NCBI GenBank assembly: GCA_019637955.1
Contig: JAHBUS010000001.1
Location: forward strand, 823,542-887,541
Direction of reading: 5' to 3'
Length of the DNA stretch: 64,000 nucleotides
DNA from: Pseudobdellovibrionaceae bacterium
GTDB lineage: Bacteria; Bdellovibrionota; Bdellovibrionia; Bdellovibrionales; Bdellovibrionaceae
Under the pieces are notes generated by a model, which was not told the origin of the DNA, searched no databases, and worked only from the letters and a program-made list of their open reading frames with translations. Positions 1-8,784 of this stretch are shown one piece after another. Position 1 is the first letter of the stretch. Each line of letters begins with the position of its first letter. The position numbers and the translations under genes were made by a program.

Positions 1-584
1 TTTTCGGGGTCGGCCAAGAAGGGGCCCGCCACTTTGAGCAGCGCATCTTCTTCAAGTAGCGAGTCCGAATCCACGCAGCAAACAAGGTCGTAGTCCGACG
101 CCGAGATCCCGATATTGAGCGCGTCGGCCTTGCCGCCGTTCTCCTTGTCGATCACGATCAAGTTGGGATGCAGCTGCGATTGATAAACCTGGCGCACGCG
201 CGTTTCGCTTAAACTCGAGCGGATCTTACGGCTGATTTTTTGAAGTCGGAACTCGCGTTCCAACTCCTGAAGCGTGTTGTCTTTCGATCCGTCGTTGACG
301 ACGATCACGTTGTAGTCCGGGTACTGAAGAAGCAAAAAGGACTTGATCGACTCAACGATCGTGGCCTCCTCATTGTACGCAGGCGCGATGATCGAGATCG
401 GCGGCAGGTAGGCTCCTTGCGCCTTCTGGACGAGATCCACCATGGGCTTGAGCCGAGACTGCTTACGGATGGCGTAGACGGCCGACACGAGGAGCAACAT
501 GTAAACCGTGTTGGCCCACATGTAATACACGATCGTAAATTCAATGAAGGAGTTCAGCATGGTTTCAAAGAAATAGCGGATCAT
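1..584 (-). CDS. GT2-family glycosyltransferase, membrane-associated (3' end outside the window)
   Basis: The N-terminal 194 residues of a processive-type family 2 glycosyltransferase are visible; the rest lies beyond the window start. A membrane segment (about residues 10-37, rich in VYMLLLVSAVYA) is followed by the nucleotide-sugar binding core PISIIAPAYNEEATI, then VIVVNDGSKDNT, and the DSDS motif near residue 178 within LVCCVDSDSLL. These match the A-type GT core of PgaC/BcsA/NodC-like enzymes that build surface polysaccharides at the inner membrane. The ATG at 584 overlaps the stop of the upstream HEAT-repeat gene (ATGA), so the two are translationally coupled. The polymer made cannot be told from this fragment. 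Confidence 0.85.
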   Translation of the reverse strand, partial: MIRYFFETMLNSFIEFTIVYYMWANTVYMLLLVSAVYAIRKQSRLKPMVDLVQKAQGAYLPPISIIAPAYNEEATIVESIKSFLLLQYPDYNVIVVNDGSKDNTLQELEREFRLQKISRKIRSSLSETRVRQVYQSQLHPNLIVIDKENGGKADALNIGISASDYDLVCCVDSDSLLEEDALLKVAGPFLADPE

Positions 585-1543
585 GCGGCTTCCACCTTCT
601 TGAACTTGTTGATCACCGCACGCACGGCCAGATCGCGGTCGCGCGCAAAGGCCCAGGCCTGCGCGAGCCCCATCGGGATGGCGTACTCGAGCAGCTTGGC
701 ACGAACGCGGCCCTCGGGATGCCACGCCAGCTTAAAGAGCTTGAGCATCTGTTCGCGGTCCAAGGCGTCCATCGTGCTCGTCATGATCAACAGAAGGTCG
801 TCGGTCGACAGCGACGGTTCGCCCGACAGGTACTCAACGACCGCCGGGAGAGCCTCGATGCTCTTGGACTGAGCCAAAACCAGGGCGCACTTGTTGCGGG
901 CCTCCGAATCCAACTCGGGATTCATCAGGTAATTCTGCAAGTAATCGGGACCGTTGGCGGTCATGATGTTTTTCACGATCACCGTCAGCAGGTCCTTCTT
1001 TTCGACGATAAAGGGCGGGAGCGCCTCGATGACGGCCGACTGCCCATTTTGCACGGGGATCTCGCTCAAGCACAGAAAGGCGGCACTGGCCACCGCCGGG
1101 TCGGCATCACGCGAAAGATCTTCGATCATCCGGAAGTAGGAGGTGTCCCTCAAGGCATTGAGACGGATCAACCCTTCAAGCCGGCGCCACCAAAAGATCG
1201 AACGGCACATTTCCAAATCCCCGGAGGTGTAATCGAACTGACGGTAGAGACCGACCAAGTAGGCTCGCTCGTTGCCGGCCACTTGACCCATCAACTCGAC
1301 AAGGGCATCACGGAACACCTCGTGCTCAATGGCGCTCGAGAGAGCCATCGATTGTTTGACGTCTTCGCCACTGGGCTGCTCCAGAATCGCTTCAAAGAGC
1401 TTGGCCGAATAGTCCTCGTGCAAACGTGCTTTCAGGCGGTTTTTTCGTTGCTGCAAAATCAAAAAGACGACGGTGTAAACCGTCAAACCCGTCATGAGCA
1501 TGGTTTCAAAGGCGATGAGTTTTTGAACGGTCACCATGACCAT
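581..1543 (-). CDS. HEAT-repeat-like protein with N-terminal membrane anchor
   Basis: 320 residues. One N-terminal membrane helix (about residues 8-31, ending VVFLILQQRKNRLK) is followed by an all-helical region. Its repeating pattern, such as ADPAVASAAFLCLSEIP and DSEARNKCALVLAQSKSIEALPAVVEYL, is typical of HEAT/armadillo-type scaffolds that bind protein partners. It sits between an outer-membrane barrel gene (13-bp overlap upstream) and a GT2 glycosyltransferase (ATGA overlap downstream). It is therefore probably an inner-membrane scaffold of the same polysaccharide system, facing the cytoplasm. No catalytic motif is seen. The fold is inferred from the repeat pattern, not from a search. Confidence 0.75.
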   Translation of the reverse strand: MVMVTVQKLIAFETMLMTGLTVYTVVFLILQQRKNRLKARLHEDYSAKLFEAILEQPSGEDVKQSMALSSAIEHEVFRDALVELMGQVAGNERAYLVGLYRQFDYTSGDLEMCRSIFWWRRLEGLIRLNALRDTSYFRMIEDLSRDADPAVASAAFLCLSEIPVQNGQSAVIEALPPFIVEKKDLLTVIVKNIMTANGPDYLQNYLMNPELDSEARNKCALVLAQSKSIEALPAVVEYLSGEPSLSTDDLLLIMTSTMDALDREQMLKLFKLAWHPEGRVRAKLLEYAIPMGLAQAWAFARDRDLAVRAVINKFKKVEAA

Positions 1544-2280
1544 CCCCCACCACCAAAGAGGCCGGTTTCAAACCGGCGCTCGCCCCACAGCGTGATGTAA
1601 CCTGCTTGCAACATCAAGCCCTTGGCTCGGCGCCACTCGATCGACGAAGCGACGGCACGCATGCGGTTGAAAACGCCGGGATCGACGATCTCTTCACCAA
1701 CCGTGAAGCTGGTTCGAACCGAGAGCTCCGGCGTGAGCTTCGCACCCGCCAACGTCTCGACGCCCGAATGCCAGCCTTCATCTTGAGCCGCGTGGATGCG
1801 CGCCTCGAGAAAGAAGCCTTCAAAGTCGCGGCGCTGCCCGATGGAGAATCCGGGAATCAAATGCGAGGGCGAGGCGTACTGAGCTCCGCGAACGACGATC
1901 ATCGTGTCCCAGAGACCGTTGACAAGATGGTGCTCGACGGAAGCGCGATCAACGGGCAAGAACACGGCACCCGGCGTGTGCATCAAGCGGACTTCACCGT
2001 ATTGCGTATCGCCGACTTTGTAGGCCATCGCGGCGCCGATCGTGGTCTCGTCCAAGAGGACGGTACCGAAATCGCGTTTTTCATTTTGAAAGAAAATTTC
2101 GAAAGGTCCGGGACCGCCGGCCTCAAAGCTCGTCGCACCCGAGAGCACCTGGCTGCGGTAAAGATTGGACTCGGCGGCGGCGCTCGTCAGGCTTGAGAAA
2201 AGAGGCGCGCTCTGAGCGAACGCGGGCGTGATCACGCAAAAAACGAAAATCAAAAAAAAGTTTGAAGAACGGCTAACCAT
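1531..2280 (-). CDS. Outer-membrane beta-barrel protein, YaiO-like
   Basis: 249 residues with a clear signal peptide (about residues 1-22, cleavage after FAQ). The mature part is rich in alternating polar and hydrophobic strands, such as TTIGAAMAYKVGDTQYGEVRLMH and WHSGVETLAGAKLTPELSVRTSFTVG. The end is glycine and aromatic-rich (LFGGGGWSW), fitting a small outer-membrane barrel. The resemblance to the YaiO family, which often accompanies glycosyltransferases, is by eye. It overlaps the response regulator gene by 8 bp and the HEAT gene by 13 bp. A role in passing or anchoring the polymer at the outer membrane is inferred from the neighbours. Confidence 0.7.
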   Translation of the reverse strand: MVSRSSNFFLIFVFCVITPAFAQSAPLFSSLTSAAAESNLYRSQVLSGATSFEAGGPGPFEIFFQNEKRDFGTVLLDETTIGAAMAYKVGDTQYGEVRLMHTPGAVFLPVDRASVEHHLVNGLWDTMIVVRGAQYASPSHLIPGFSIGQRRDFEGFFLEARIHAAQDEGWHSGVETLAGAKLTPELSVRTSFTVGEEIVDPGVFNRMRAVASSIEWRRAKGLMLQAGYITLWGERRFETGLFGGGGWSW

Positions 2281-2671
2281 TGCTCACGTTCTGCTGAACG
2301 CGGCTCAAGGCTGTCTTTACACGGGCCAAGAAAACGTTGGGGCTAAAAGGTTTGGTGATGTAGTCCAAGGCGCCGCAATTGAGCCCACGCAGCACATCTT
2401 CGTCGCGCTGCTTTGCGGTCAAGATGATCGAGGGCGGAAGCTTCTGCTCAGAATGCAATTTTTCGATCAGTTCAAATCCGGACATTCCGGGCATCAGGAC
2501 GTCCGTGAGCAGCAAATCGAAGTGCTCACCTTTGCTGATCAAGGCGTAAGCATCCAGTCCATTCGGAACGTGCACGACGTCGTACCCGTTCTTCTCGAGG
2601 AGGACTTTGAGAATTTTCACCACCGTTTCGGTGTCCTCGGCCAACAGAATACGCGTCTTTGCATTTGCCAT
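2273..2671 (-). CDS. Single-domain response regulator (CheY-like receiver)
   Basis: 132 residues, made of a receiver domain alone with no output domain. The acidic pocket is E12/D13 (LLAEDTE), the phosphoacceptor is D57 (LLLTDVLMPGMSG), and T85 (ILTAK) and K107 (YITKPF) complete the active site. It is the first gene of a four-gene overlapping unit with a barrel, a HEAT-repeat protein and a GT2 glycosyltransferase. The likely role is phosphorylation-dependent control of that machinery by protein contact, perhaps with the HEAT scaffold. No histidine kinase gene lies in the window. Confidence 0.92.
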   Translation of the reverse strand: MANAKTRILLAEDTETVVKILKVLLEKNGYDVVHVPNGLDAYALISKGEHFDLLLTDVLMPGMSGFELIEKLHSEQKLPPSIILTAKQRDEDVLRGLNCGALDYITKPFSPNVFLARVKTALSRVQQNVSNG

Positions 2672-2754
2672 GTCTCATTCTTCGGAAAAATCTCCAGACA
2701 CCTGAGTGCCGCTTTGAGACGTGAACGCAAAGATCCTCTCAAGTCGTTTGATTG

Positions 2755-2768
2755 ATGAAAATTTTCAT
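2755..2768. promoter_or_regulatory. 14-bp perfect palindrome upstream of the receiver operon
   Basis: ATGAAAATTTTCAT is a perfect palindrome 84 bp before the start codon of the receiver gene, in the gap between that gene and msrP. It could be an operator, but an AT-rich palindrome of this size can occur by chance. I could not place convincing -35/-10 boxes in the gap. Confidence 0.25.
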
Positions 2769-2830
2769 GGACTTGCGTCCGGCCTAGAGCGCATGGATTT
2801 ATCTACACACACATAACATTGTTTGTATGG

Positions 2831-3760
2831 TCAATAAAATTTCTTTAAGTCGATTCCCGCGTAGAGCGAAGAGACTTCTTTTTCGTACCCGTTAAATTTG
2901 AGTGTCTTAATTCGGGTCGGAAAAATCTTGCCATCCAACACACGTTCGGTGGCTTGGCTCCAACGGGGATGATCGACCTCGGGGTTCACATTGGCGTAGA
3001 ATCCATACTCCTTGGGCGCGAGTTGATTCCACAGCGTTTTGGGTTCTTGATCCGTGAATTCGATCTTCACGATGGATTTGATGCTCTTAAAGCCATACTT
3101 CCAAGGGACCACCAACCGCAGCGGCGCCCCGTTTTGCTTTGGCAGCGGCTTTCCGTAAAGACCCGTCGCGATCATCGCGAGCGGATGCTGGGCTTCGGCC
3201 ATCGTCAGCCCTTCGGTGTAGGGCCATGGGTAATAGGGCATTTTCTTGATATTCGGAAAATCGTTCGGGTTCGCGTGCGACGTGAAAGCAACGTACTTCG
3301 CCGTGCTCTTCGGTTTGAGTTTGGCGATGAGCTTTGAGAGTTCGAAGCCCGTCCAGGGAACCACCATCGACCACGCTTCCACGCAGCGAAAACGGTAAAC
3401 CCGCTCTTCGGTAGGACCGGCCATTTCCATCAGCTCTTCGAGCTTGTAAGTTTTCTTTTGTTCCACCAACCCTGTCACCTCCACGGTCCAGGGGGATTTG
3501 ACGGTCCACTTGTCGACGAGGTCTTTGGGGCCGTCCTTCTCGAGACTAAACTCGTAGAAGTTGTTGTAGCTGGTCGCGAGCTTTTCGGAGGTGAGGGGGC
3601 GCGAGGGGTCGTCGACGGCATAGGCGGGATTGGGTTTTCCGAAAACCTGCTGCGGAAGCCAGCCGCCAAGGCCCGCCGCCGCGATCCAAAGGCTGGAGTG
3701 GCCGATAAACCGTCGGCGCTCCTGGTAAATGTGTTCGGGCGTGACTTCAAGCTTCGACAT
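2831..3760 (-). CDS. msrP: Protein-methionine-sulfoxide reductase catalytic subunit MsrP (YedY)
   Basis: Molybdenum-cofactor enzyme that reduces methionine sulfoxide in periplasmic proteins. The ATG at 3760 has a GGGAGG box and gives 309 residues, close to the family size. A longer frame from 3805 lacks a ribosome site. A twin-arginine-type signal is present (ERRRFIG at residues 14-20, then a hydrophobic stretch to about 35), as expected for a cofactor-loaded export substrate. The sulfite-oxidase fold is clear. C126 in VYRFRCVEAWSMVVPW is the molybdenum ligand, and the surrounding motif is nearly identical to E. coli YedY. Its membrane partner msrQ is transcribed divergently, not downstream as in enterobacteria. 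Confidence 0.95.
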   Translation of the reverse strand: MSKLEVTPEHIYQERRRFIGHSSLWIAAAGLGGWLPQQVFGKPNPAYAVDDPSRPLTSEKLATSYNNFYEFSLEKDGPKDLVDKWTVKSPWTVEVTGLVEQKKTYKLEELMEMAGPTEERVYRFRCVEAWSMVVPWTGFELSKLIAKLKPKSTAKYVAFTSHANPNDFPNIKKMPYYPWPYTEGLTMAEAQHPLAMIATGLYGKPLPKQNGAPLRLVVPWKYGFKSIKSIVKIEFTDQEPKTLWNQLAPKEYGFYANVNPEVDHPRWSQATERVLDGKIFPTRIKTLKFNGYEKEVSSLYAGIDLKKFY

Positions 3761-3814
3761 GGGGCCTCCCGCATGAGTCTTCTCAGCGTTCAAGAATCGT
3801 GTCATGGTGTCAAC

Positions 3815-4414
3815 ATGACAAAATCGACCTTGATTCGCTGGGTCTTCAGACTCGCGATATGGATTTGGGTTCTTTATTGGATCTTAGGGATTTTTTGGCT
3901 GGATCTCGGCGCCTCACCCGCGCTGAAGCTCAACCATGAAATGGGGCAGATCACTCTCGTCTTGCTGACCGTCAATTTGCTCCTCGGCATCTTGATCGAT
4001 CTTTGGCGTCCCCTCCCCACTTGGCTGCGCTTTGCGATTCAAGAACGCCGGTTCTGGGGAATTTCGAGCTTTCTGGTTTTAGTTCTGCACGTCTTCTTCT
4101 ATTTTCTGAACGAGGGCTTTGAACCCAAGGCCTGGACCCAGGTCTTCACCAAAACTTATCTCATTCTTGGGGCCCTCGCGTTCGCGATTCTCTTCGTGAT
4201 GGCGGTCACGTCCAACAACTGGGCGGTCAAAAAACTTCGCGGGCCTCGCTGGAAGCGGCTTCAACGCATCGTCTATGCCGCTCAAGTTTTGATTCTGCTG
4301 CACGTGATTTCGATCGAAAAAGCGGATTTGATCAAATACTCCATCTGGATCGGGGGGCTTTGCGCTCTGCAAGCCGCGCGCTGGATCGTGGTTTGGAACA
4401 GGAGACGCGTTTGA
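3815..4414 (+). CDS. msrQ: Protein-methionine-sulfoxide reductase heme-binding subunit MsrQ
   Basis: 199-residue polytopic protein with about six membrane helices, ferric-reductase-like, which passes quinol electrons to MsrP. Histidines are seen at H41 (KLNHEMG), H92 (LVLHVFF) and H163 (LLHVISIEKAD). At the place where E. coli MsrQ has a heme-ligand histidine (LHNFVY), this protein has Q150 (WKRLQRIVY), so one usual ligand appears replaced. The start is the first ATG after the divergent msrP start, 54 bp away. The downstream gene begins inside its stop codon. Confidence 0.93.
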   Translation: MTKSTLIRWVFRLAIWIWVLYWILGIFWLDLGASPALKLNHEMGQITLVLLTVNLLLGILIDLWRPLPTWLRFAIQERRFWGISSFLVLVLHVFFYFLNEGFEPKAWTQVFTKTYLILGALAFAILFVMAVTSNNWAVKKLRGPRWKRLQRIVYAAQVLILLHVISIEKADLIKYSIWIGGLCALQAARWIVVWNRRRV

Positions 4415-6216
4415 AAAAATGGGACTGGCGCCGTTCGGGCGAACAGATGGTGGCGGTTTTAAAGCGCGATTCGCTTTCGGTGCTCAGCTCCGTGGTGGCC
4501 TTCGCCGCCTCGACGATCGCGGTTTGGAAAAAAGAAAACGGTTACCAAATTTCGGATGAGACCTTGCTGTCGTTCGCCTTTGCGGGCGCCGCCGGTATCT
4601 CGCTCTTTCTGGCCGTGCGCCTCTGGTCGCGCCAGAAACGCGAGTTCTGGGGACTTTCGGCCGCCGCGCTCCTGGTATTGGCCGGCTTCGCCTACTTTCA
4701 TCCGGTTGACGACGGCATTTTGCTCTTCCGTTGGTTTCAATTTTTTCTGATCACGCATCTTCTCGTGGCGCTCACGCCTTTGCGCGGCCCCGAGGGCGCC
4801 ATCGACATTGGCAACGACACCGATTTGTGGCGGTTCAACTGGTACATGCTGACCCGCTTTCTTTTTGGCATCGCGTTCTGCGTCCCGATGGTGCTGGGAT
4901 TGATGGGCGCTCTCTTTGCGCTCGAACATCTGTTTGAAATCAAAGTCAAAACTCAGGTGTACGGCACCACGTCCTTCTTCGTGTTTTTTGTCGCCAGCGT
5001 CTTTCAGGTGCTTTCGACCATCTCCGACACCCGCGTGGGCAAGCAGTCCGAGACGGTCACGCGCGATCTGCGGCGCTTGGTTCAGTTTCTCTTCACACCG
5101 CTGGCGCTGGTTTACTTTGCGCTGGTGTATGCCTACGTCGTGAAAATTGCGATGGAAAGGGCTTGGCCCCAGGGCGTGATCGGCTGGCTCGTCAGCTCGC
5201 TCTCCATCGGCGTGTTCTTGATGGCGATTCTGCAACGCCCGCTCGCCGAAAGCGACCTGCCTCCTTGGATCCGCTCCTTTTGGACCCGCGCCTTTGCGCT
5301 GCTGATCTTGCCGCTGATCGTGTTGATGCTCGCGGTTTGGCGCCGTGTGGATGACTACGGATGGACCTACCCGCGTGTCGCTCTGATGATTCTTTGCCTC
5401 TGGGCGCTGGCCCTCAGCCTTCTCAACGCCCGGCGGGTGCGTCCCGCCGCGGCCTGGATTCCTCTCACCTTGACCGCGGTCGCACTTTTGACCCTGGTAG
5501 GTCCCTTGAGTCCTGATTTTCTCAGCGTGCTTTCGCAAAAAGCGCAGGTGCGCAAGATTCTCGGCGAAGGAAAACCCGACTTCAAAGCGGAGAAGCGCGT
5601 CTCCTCGATCCTGACTTACGTGTGCCGTGAACACGGACACCAGGCGATGCTCAAGCTGGCCGGCGATCCGGAGGCTTCACTCTGGAAGCGGGGCGAAGCA
5701 CGGCCCGAGTGCACCGAAGACGATCCCGCCATCCAACGCGCGGTGAAACTTTTGGGCATTCAGTTCCGTCTTGAGTGGGGCCCTGATCCCAAAGACGTCA
5801 CCAATGAATGGTTCGACATCCGCGAAGAAGAAACGTTTGAACATGAATCCGGATCGCTGCGCTGGGGAACTCTCTCGCTCACGCTTGCCGAAAACAAGTT
5901 GATCCAGTCAGTGGCAGCACGAGGTCTGACGTTCGAATACGTCTGCTGCGAACCCAACGTAGTTCTGATTCAAGGGCGAGCGCGGATCCCGATCGACCTT
6001 TCGCCGCTCTTAAAGAAAGAGCAGGCCCAACTAGAAGTCAAAACGCCAAAAGGTCTTTTGACCCTGTGGTTGAGCCGCGGTCAAGCCAGCCTGGATCGAA
6101 CCGGCAACAACAAGCTTTACGTGACGGGAGAAATGATTCTGCATTTTGTGTTCTCTCCCGAGAATCAAAAGGTTCAGCGCAGAGCCCTCAAAACCGAAAT
6201 CAGAGAGACTCCATGA
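4411..6216 (+). CDS. DUF4153-like polytopic membrane protein
   Basis: About 601 residues. The N-terminal two thirds contain roughly ten membrane helices, and the C-terminal about 220 residues are soluble. The pattern resembles DUF4153 membrane proteins; the function is unknown. The TTG at 4411 is the best start: an AGGAG box lies 6 nt upstream, and the codon overlaps the msrQ stop, so the genes are coupled. An ATG at 4447 is the alternative. The last codon overlaps the next gene (ATGA). The soluble tail contains CREHG and VCCEPN but no recognisable motif. Confidence 0.75.
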   Translation: MKKWDWRRSGEQMVAVLKRDSLSVLSSVVAFAASTIAVWKKENGYQISDETLLSFAFAGAAGISLFLAVRLWSRQKREFWGLSAAALLVLAGFAYFHPVDDGILLFRWFQFFLITHLLVALTPLRGPEGAIDIGNDTDLWRFNWYMLTRFLFGIAFCVPMVLGLMGALFALEHLFEIKVKTQVYGTTSFFVFFVASVFQVLSTISDTRVGKQSETVTRDLRRLVQFLFTPLALVYFALVYAYVVKIAMERAWPQGVIGWLVSSLSIGVFLMAILQRPLAESDLPPWIRSFWTRAFALLILPLIVLMLAVWRRVDDYGWTYPRVALMILCLWALALSLLNARRVRPAAAWIPLTLTAVALLTLVGPLSPDFLSVLSQKAQVRKILGEGKPDFKAEKRVSSILTYVCREHGHQAMLKLAGDPEASLWKRGEARPECTEDDPAIQRAVKLLGIQFRLEWGPDPKDVTNEWFDIREEETFEHESGSLRWGTLSLTLAENKLIQSVAARGLTFEYVCCEPNVVLIQGRARIPIDLSPLLKKEQAQLEVKTPKGLLTLWLSRGQASLDRTGNNKLYVTGEMILHFVFSPENQKVQRRALKTEIRETP

Positions 6217-6860
6217 AACGCGTGAATTGGATCTGGGGATTTGCCGCTGCCGCCGTGGTCGTCGTTATCTGGGCCGCGCTCTCTGCGAGCAGGATTGGAT
6301 CGGGCCTTTTTGGCGCGGGCCGTGCCGACGCGATGAAAGTCGAATTCACCTCTTACATGTCGCAGGTCCGCGGACTGCAGCGCATGGAGCTGGGATCGAT
6401 TAAAAGCTACGAGGTCTTAACCAAGACGTCAGAGTTTTCGATCCTTTGGGATCTGGTGAAGCTTCCGGATCTCGTGGTCGAAACACGCCTTCCCGTGCGC
6501 TACGTGTATTTCGTCGATTTTAAGGAGCCCTTTCAAATCGATCTCACCGGGGACACCGTTCGCATCCAGGCGCCCGCTCTGCAAGCGGGAATGCCCGCAC
6601 CCGACATCTCGGGCTTCGAGATCCGCGTGAAGTCGGGCGGGTTCATGCGCGACAAGTCCAAAGCCATCGAAGATCTCAAGTCGTCGATCACGCCACTGCT
6701 CATGAAGCGCGCCGAAGAAAATAAAACGGCGGTCCGCGAGACCGCCCGGCAAGAACTGGCGAATTTCTTTTCTGTTTGGCTGCGCTCGCGCGAGGACTTC
6801 GGCGCGTACAAAAACGTCAGCGTCACCTTCGCGGATGAACCCACCGCGCCCACGCCTTAA
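6213..6860 (+). CDS. Membrane-anchored protein with DUF4230-like soluble domain
   Basis: 215 residues. One N-terminal membrane helix (about residues 7-24) is followed by a periplasmic alpha/beta domain: ELGSIKSYEVLTKTSEFSI, LPVRYVYFVDFKEPFQIDLTGDTVRIQAP, then a long helix and an ELANFFSVWL segment. This arrangement resembles DUF4230 proteins, with modest confidence. The ATG overlaps the stop of the DUF4153-like gene, so the msrQ-DUF4153-this gene set is one transcription unit. Its stop overlaps the stop of the convergent gene by 4 bp. Confidence 0.7.
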   Translation: MKRVNWIWGFAAAAVVVVIWAALSASRIGSGLFGAGRADAMKVEFTSYMSQVRGLQRMELGSIKSYEVLTKTSEFSILWDLVKLPDLVVETRLPVRYVYFVDFKEPFQIDLTGDTVRIQAPALQAGMPAPDISGFEIRVKSGGFMRDKSKAIEDLKSSITPLLMKRAEENKTAVRETARQELANFFSVWLRSREDFGAYKNVSVTFADEPTAPTP

Positions 6861-7282
6861 AGCGCCAGCACCATCAGCCTCGAGAAGCGCAAGTACGCGT
6901 CGGAGTTTTTGGTCTTCGGGCCAAAGCAGCTTGAGCGCGCCGTGGTCTTCTTGCCTTCGGCGAGCATCAGGTTGATTTGATGTCGATCACAAGAGGCGGG
7001 CACGCGCTCCACCTTGGGAAGTTTCTTGAATTCTTTGATCATGGTCGCCACATCCGCCTCGCTGATCACGCGTGAACGGGTTTTTCCCATCGAAATCTTC
7101 CACGTCCCGTCTTTTTGACGGACGGTTTCGATCACGACTTCTTTTTCTCCGTGCACCGTGCGCATGCCGATCGCCTGCACGTGGGCCGGGACCGTGCCCT
7201 TGGTCGCTTTTTGAGGCGAGGTTTTTGCGAAGGCTCCAACGGAGAAACTGCTCAAAGCCAAAATCAAGATCAGGTTTTTCAT
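6857..7282 (-). CDS. Small secreted protein of unknown function
   Basis: 141 residues with a signal peptide (about 1-19, ending GAFA). The mature protein is basic and compact, with two cysteines (PASCDRHQ and RSSCFGP) that may form a disulfide. No family is recognised. Its ATG shares one base with the stop of the upstream metallopeptidase gene (TGATG), so it is translated with it and may be its partner or inhibitor. That role is inference from coupling only. Confidence 0.65.
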   Translation of the reverse strand: MKNLILILALSSFSVGAFAKTSPQKATKGTVPAHVQAIGMRTVHGEKEVVIETVRQKDGTWKISMGKTRSRVISEADVATMIKEFKKLPKVERVPASCDRHQINLMLAEGKKTTARSSCFGPKTKNSDAYLRFSRLMVLAL

Positions 7283-8784
7283 CAGCGTTCTCCTTTGGGA
7301 GTGACCGGCGAACCGTTCGGCGACTGCAGGGGCATCCCCAATCCGCCGGCGGCCGTTTTGCCGGGTTCACAGTAAACGCGGCCGTCCACCGACGCCGGAC
7401 AGCCCAGTTGGTTTCGAACCTCGGGCTGCATCAGCAGCAAGTAATCCACGCGGCGAGCTTGGGTCGGGTGCGTGCCGCCATTGTTTCCTGCTTCGGGTTG
7501 CTGACAGTTTCCGCGCCACACGTTGGAGTAACCGTTGCGGAGCTGCTGCTTGGTGAGCTTGGGGTGGTTGTGCTTCATGTACTCAGGAAGAACCTCGTAA
7601 GCCATCCAGTCGCAGAAGGCCTCATTGACCTGATCGCTCTGGCAAAATCCATCGAAGGGCGCCGCCGGGGCTGCGACTCCCACCCCCATCCCGGGAGTCT
7701 GCGCGGTTCCGTAAGTGGGGTAGCTCGTTCCCCCACCGTAGTTGAAAAAGCCGTAATTGGGGCTCGCCGTCTCCGAATTGGGCTTTGGCAGGCCGATGCC
7801 GCCGATGTTCCCGTACGGAAGCGCTCCTCCCCGAGGCGTGCGGTAGGCATTGGCCGAGTCGGTGCCGCGCAAACAACTTAAGACCGGAATCGGAAAGCGG
7901 CTCTCGGCCGTCTCCTGAGTCTCTGTTTTCGCGTAAGCAAAGGGAGCCGCGGGTCCTTGAGAAATCCGGCAGGGGTCGATCGAGTGCGAGAGTTCGTGGG
8001 CGATGGTGTGAACCATTTGGAACTCACTGGTATTGCTGAGCATTGAACCCGAGCAGTAGGTGAACGTGTTCGAGTTGTTCGTGTAAAAGGCATTGGTGGT
8101 CAAGAGATCGGAGATCGTCTCTTGAGAGTTCGCACCTTGAACGCAGGCCGATCCGTTAAAACGGATGTCGCGGATTTTATCGACCATCTTTTTGCGAACG
8201 GCTTCGTCCTGCACCAGCGAAGATACTTTTTTAATGAGAAGCTCGCGAACTCGCGGAAACACCTCATCACGGAGCTTCGCCTCGGTCTTTTGCTGGGCGG
8301 GATCTTGACGGACCGCCGCGACCACGTCGCGCAGGACCTCTTTGTAAACCGGGGCGTCCGTGATGTACATCAACATGTCTAGGGGGATCGAAGAGCTGCT
8401 CACCGAGCCCGTTCCAAAGAGCGCGCGGCCCATCACATCGGTGGCCGTGTCGGCCAATAGATCCAAGCACGGTCCATTGGGACTCTCGTCAATCGTGTCG
8501 CAGTCGGGATTCATCGAAAGACCGCTCGCGGTTCTGAGGATCCGGCGAAATTGCGCGTTCTCGGGTTTCTTGAGCGTTTCCAAGAACTTTTCTTTGGCCA
8601 GAGCGGGCACTCGGTCCATCATCGTGCGCCCCGTACTCCGATTGGTGGTCGAATTCGTCGCCGAACCCGTGCCGTCATCGTAAGTGCCGGGCGCGCATGT
8701 CAAACGGTGCAAGTCTTCGCAAACTTGGTCCGCGGCCAAAACCGAAAATGGAAAAACCATCGCGATCACAAAAGTCTTCATCAT
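7282..8784 (-). CDS. Secreted zinc metallopeptidase-like protein (HExxH)
   Basis: 500 residues from the first of two adjacent ATGs (8784 or 8781); neither has a clear ribosome site. A signal peptide (to about residue 18, VLAADQ) precedes a cysteine-bearing mature protein. The motif AHELSHSID gives HExxH at residues 263-267. NEAFCDWMA further on gives a possible ExxxD third ligand, the arrangement of M13-type gluzincins; NAFYTNNSN upstream also recalls that family. A Gly/Pro/Tyr-rich loop lies between the two motifs. The likely role is a periplasmic or extracellular protease. The M13 link is by eye only. Confidence 0.7.
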   Translation of the reverse strand: MMKTFVIAMVFPFSVLAADQVCEDLHRLTCAPGTYDDGTGSATNSTTNRSTGRTMMDRVPALAKEKFLETLKKPENAQFRRILRTASGLSMNPDCDTIDESPNGPCLDLLADTATDVMGRALFGTGSVSSSSIPLDMLMYITDAPVYKEVLRDVVAAVRQDPAQQKTEAKLRDEVFPRVRELLIKKVSSLVQDEAVRKKMVDKIRDIRFNGSACVQGANSQETISDLLTTNAFYTNNSNTFTYCSGSMLSNTSEFQMVHTIAHELSHSIDPCRISQGPAAPFAYAKTETQETAESRFPIPVLSCLRGTDSANAYRTPRGGALPYGNIGGIGLPKPNSETASPNYGFFNYGGGTSYPTYGTAQTPGMGVGVAAPAAPFDGFCQSDQVNEAFCDWMAYEVLPEYMKHNHPKLTKQQLRNGYSNVWRGNCQQPEAGNNGGTHPTQARRVDYLLLMQPEVRNQLGCPASVDGRVYCEPGKTAAGGLGMPLQSPNGSPVTPKGER

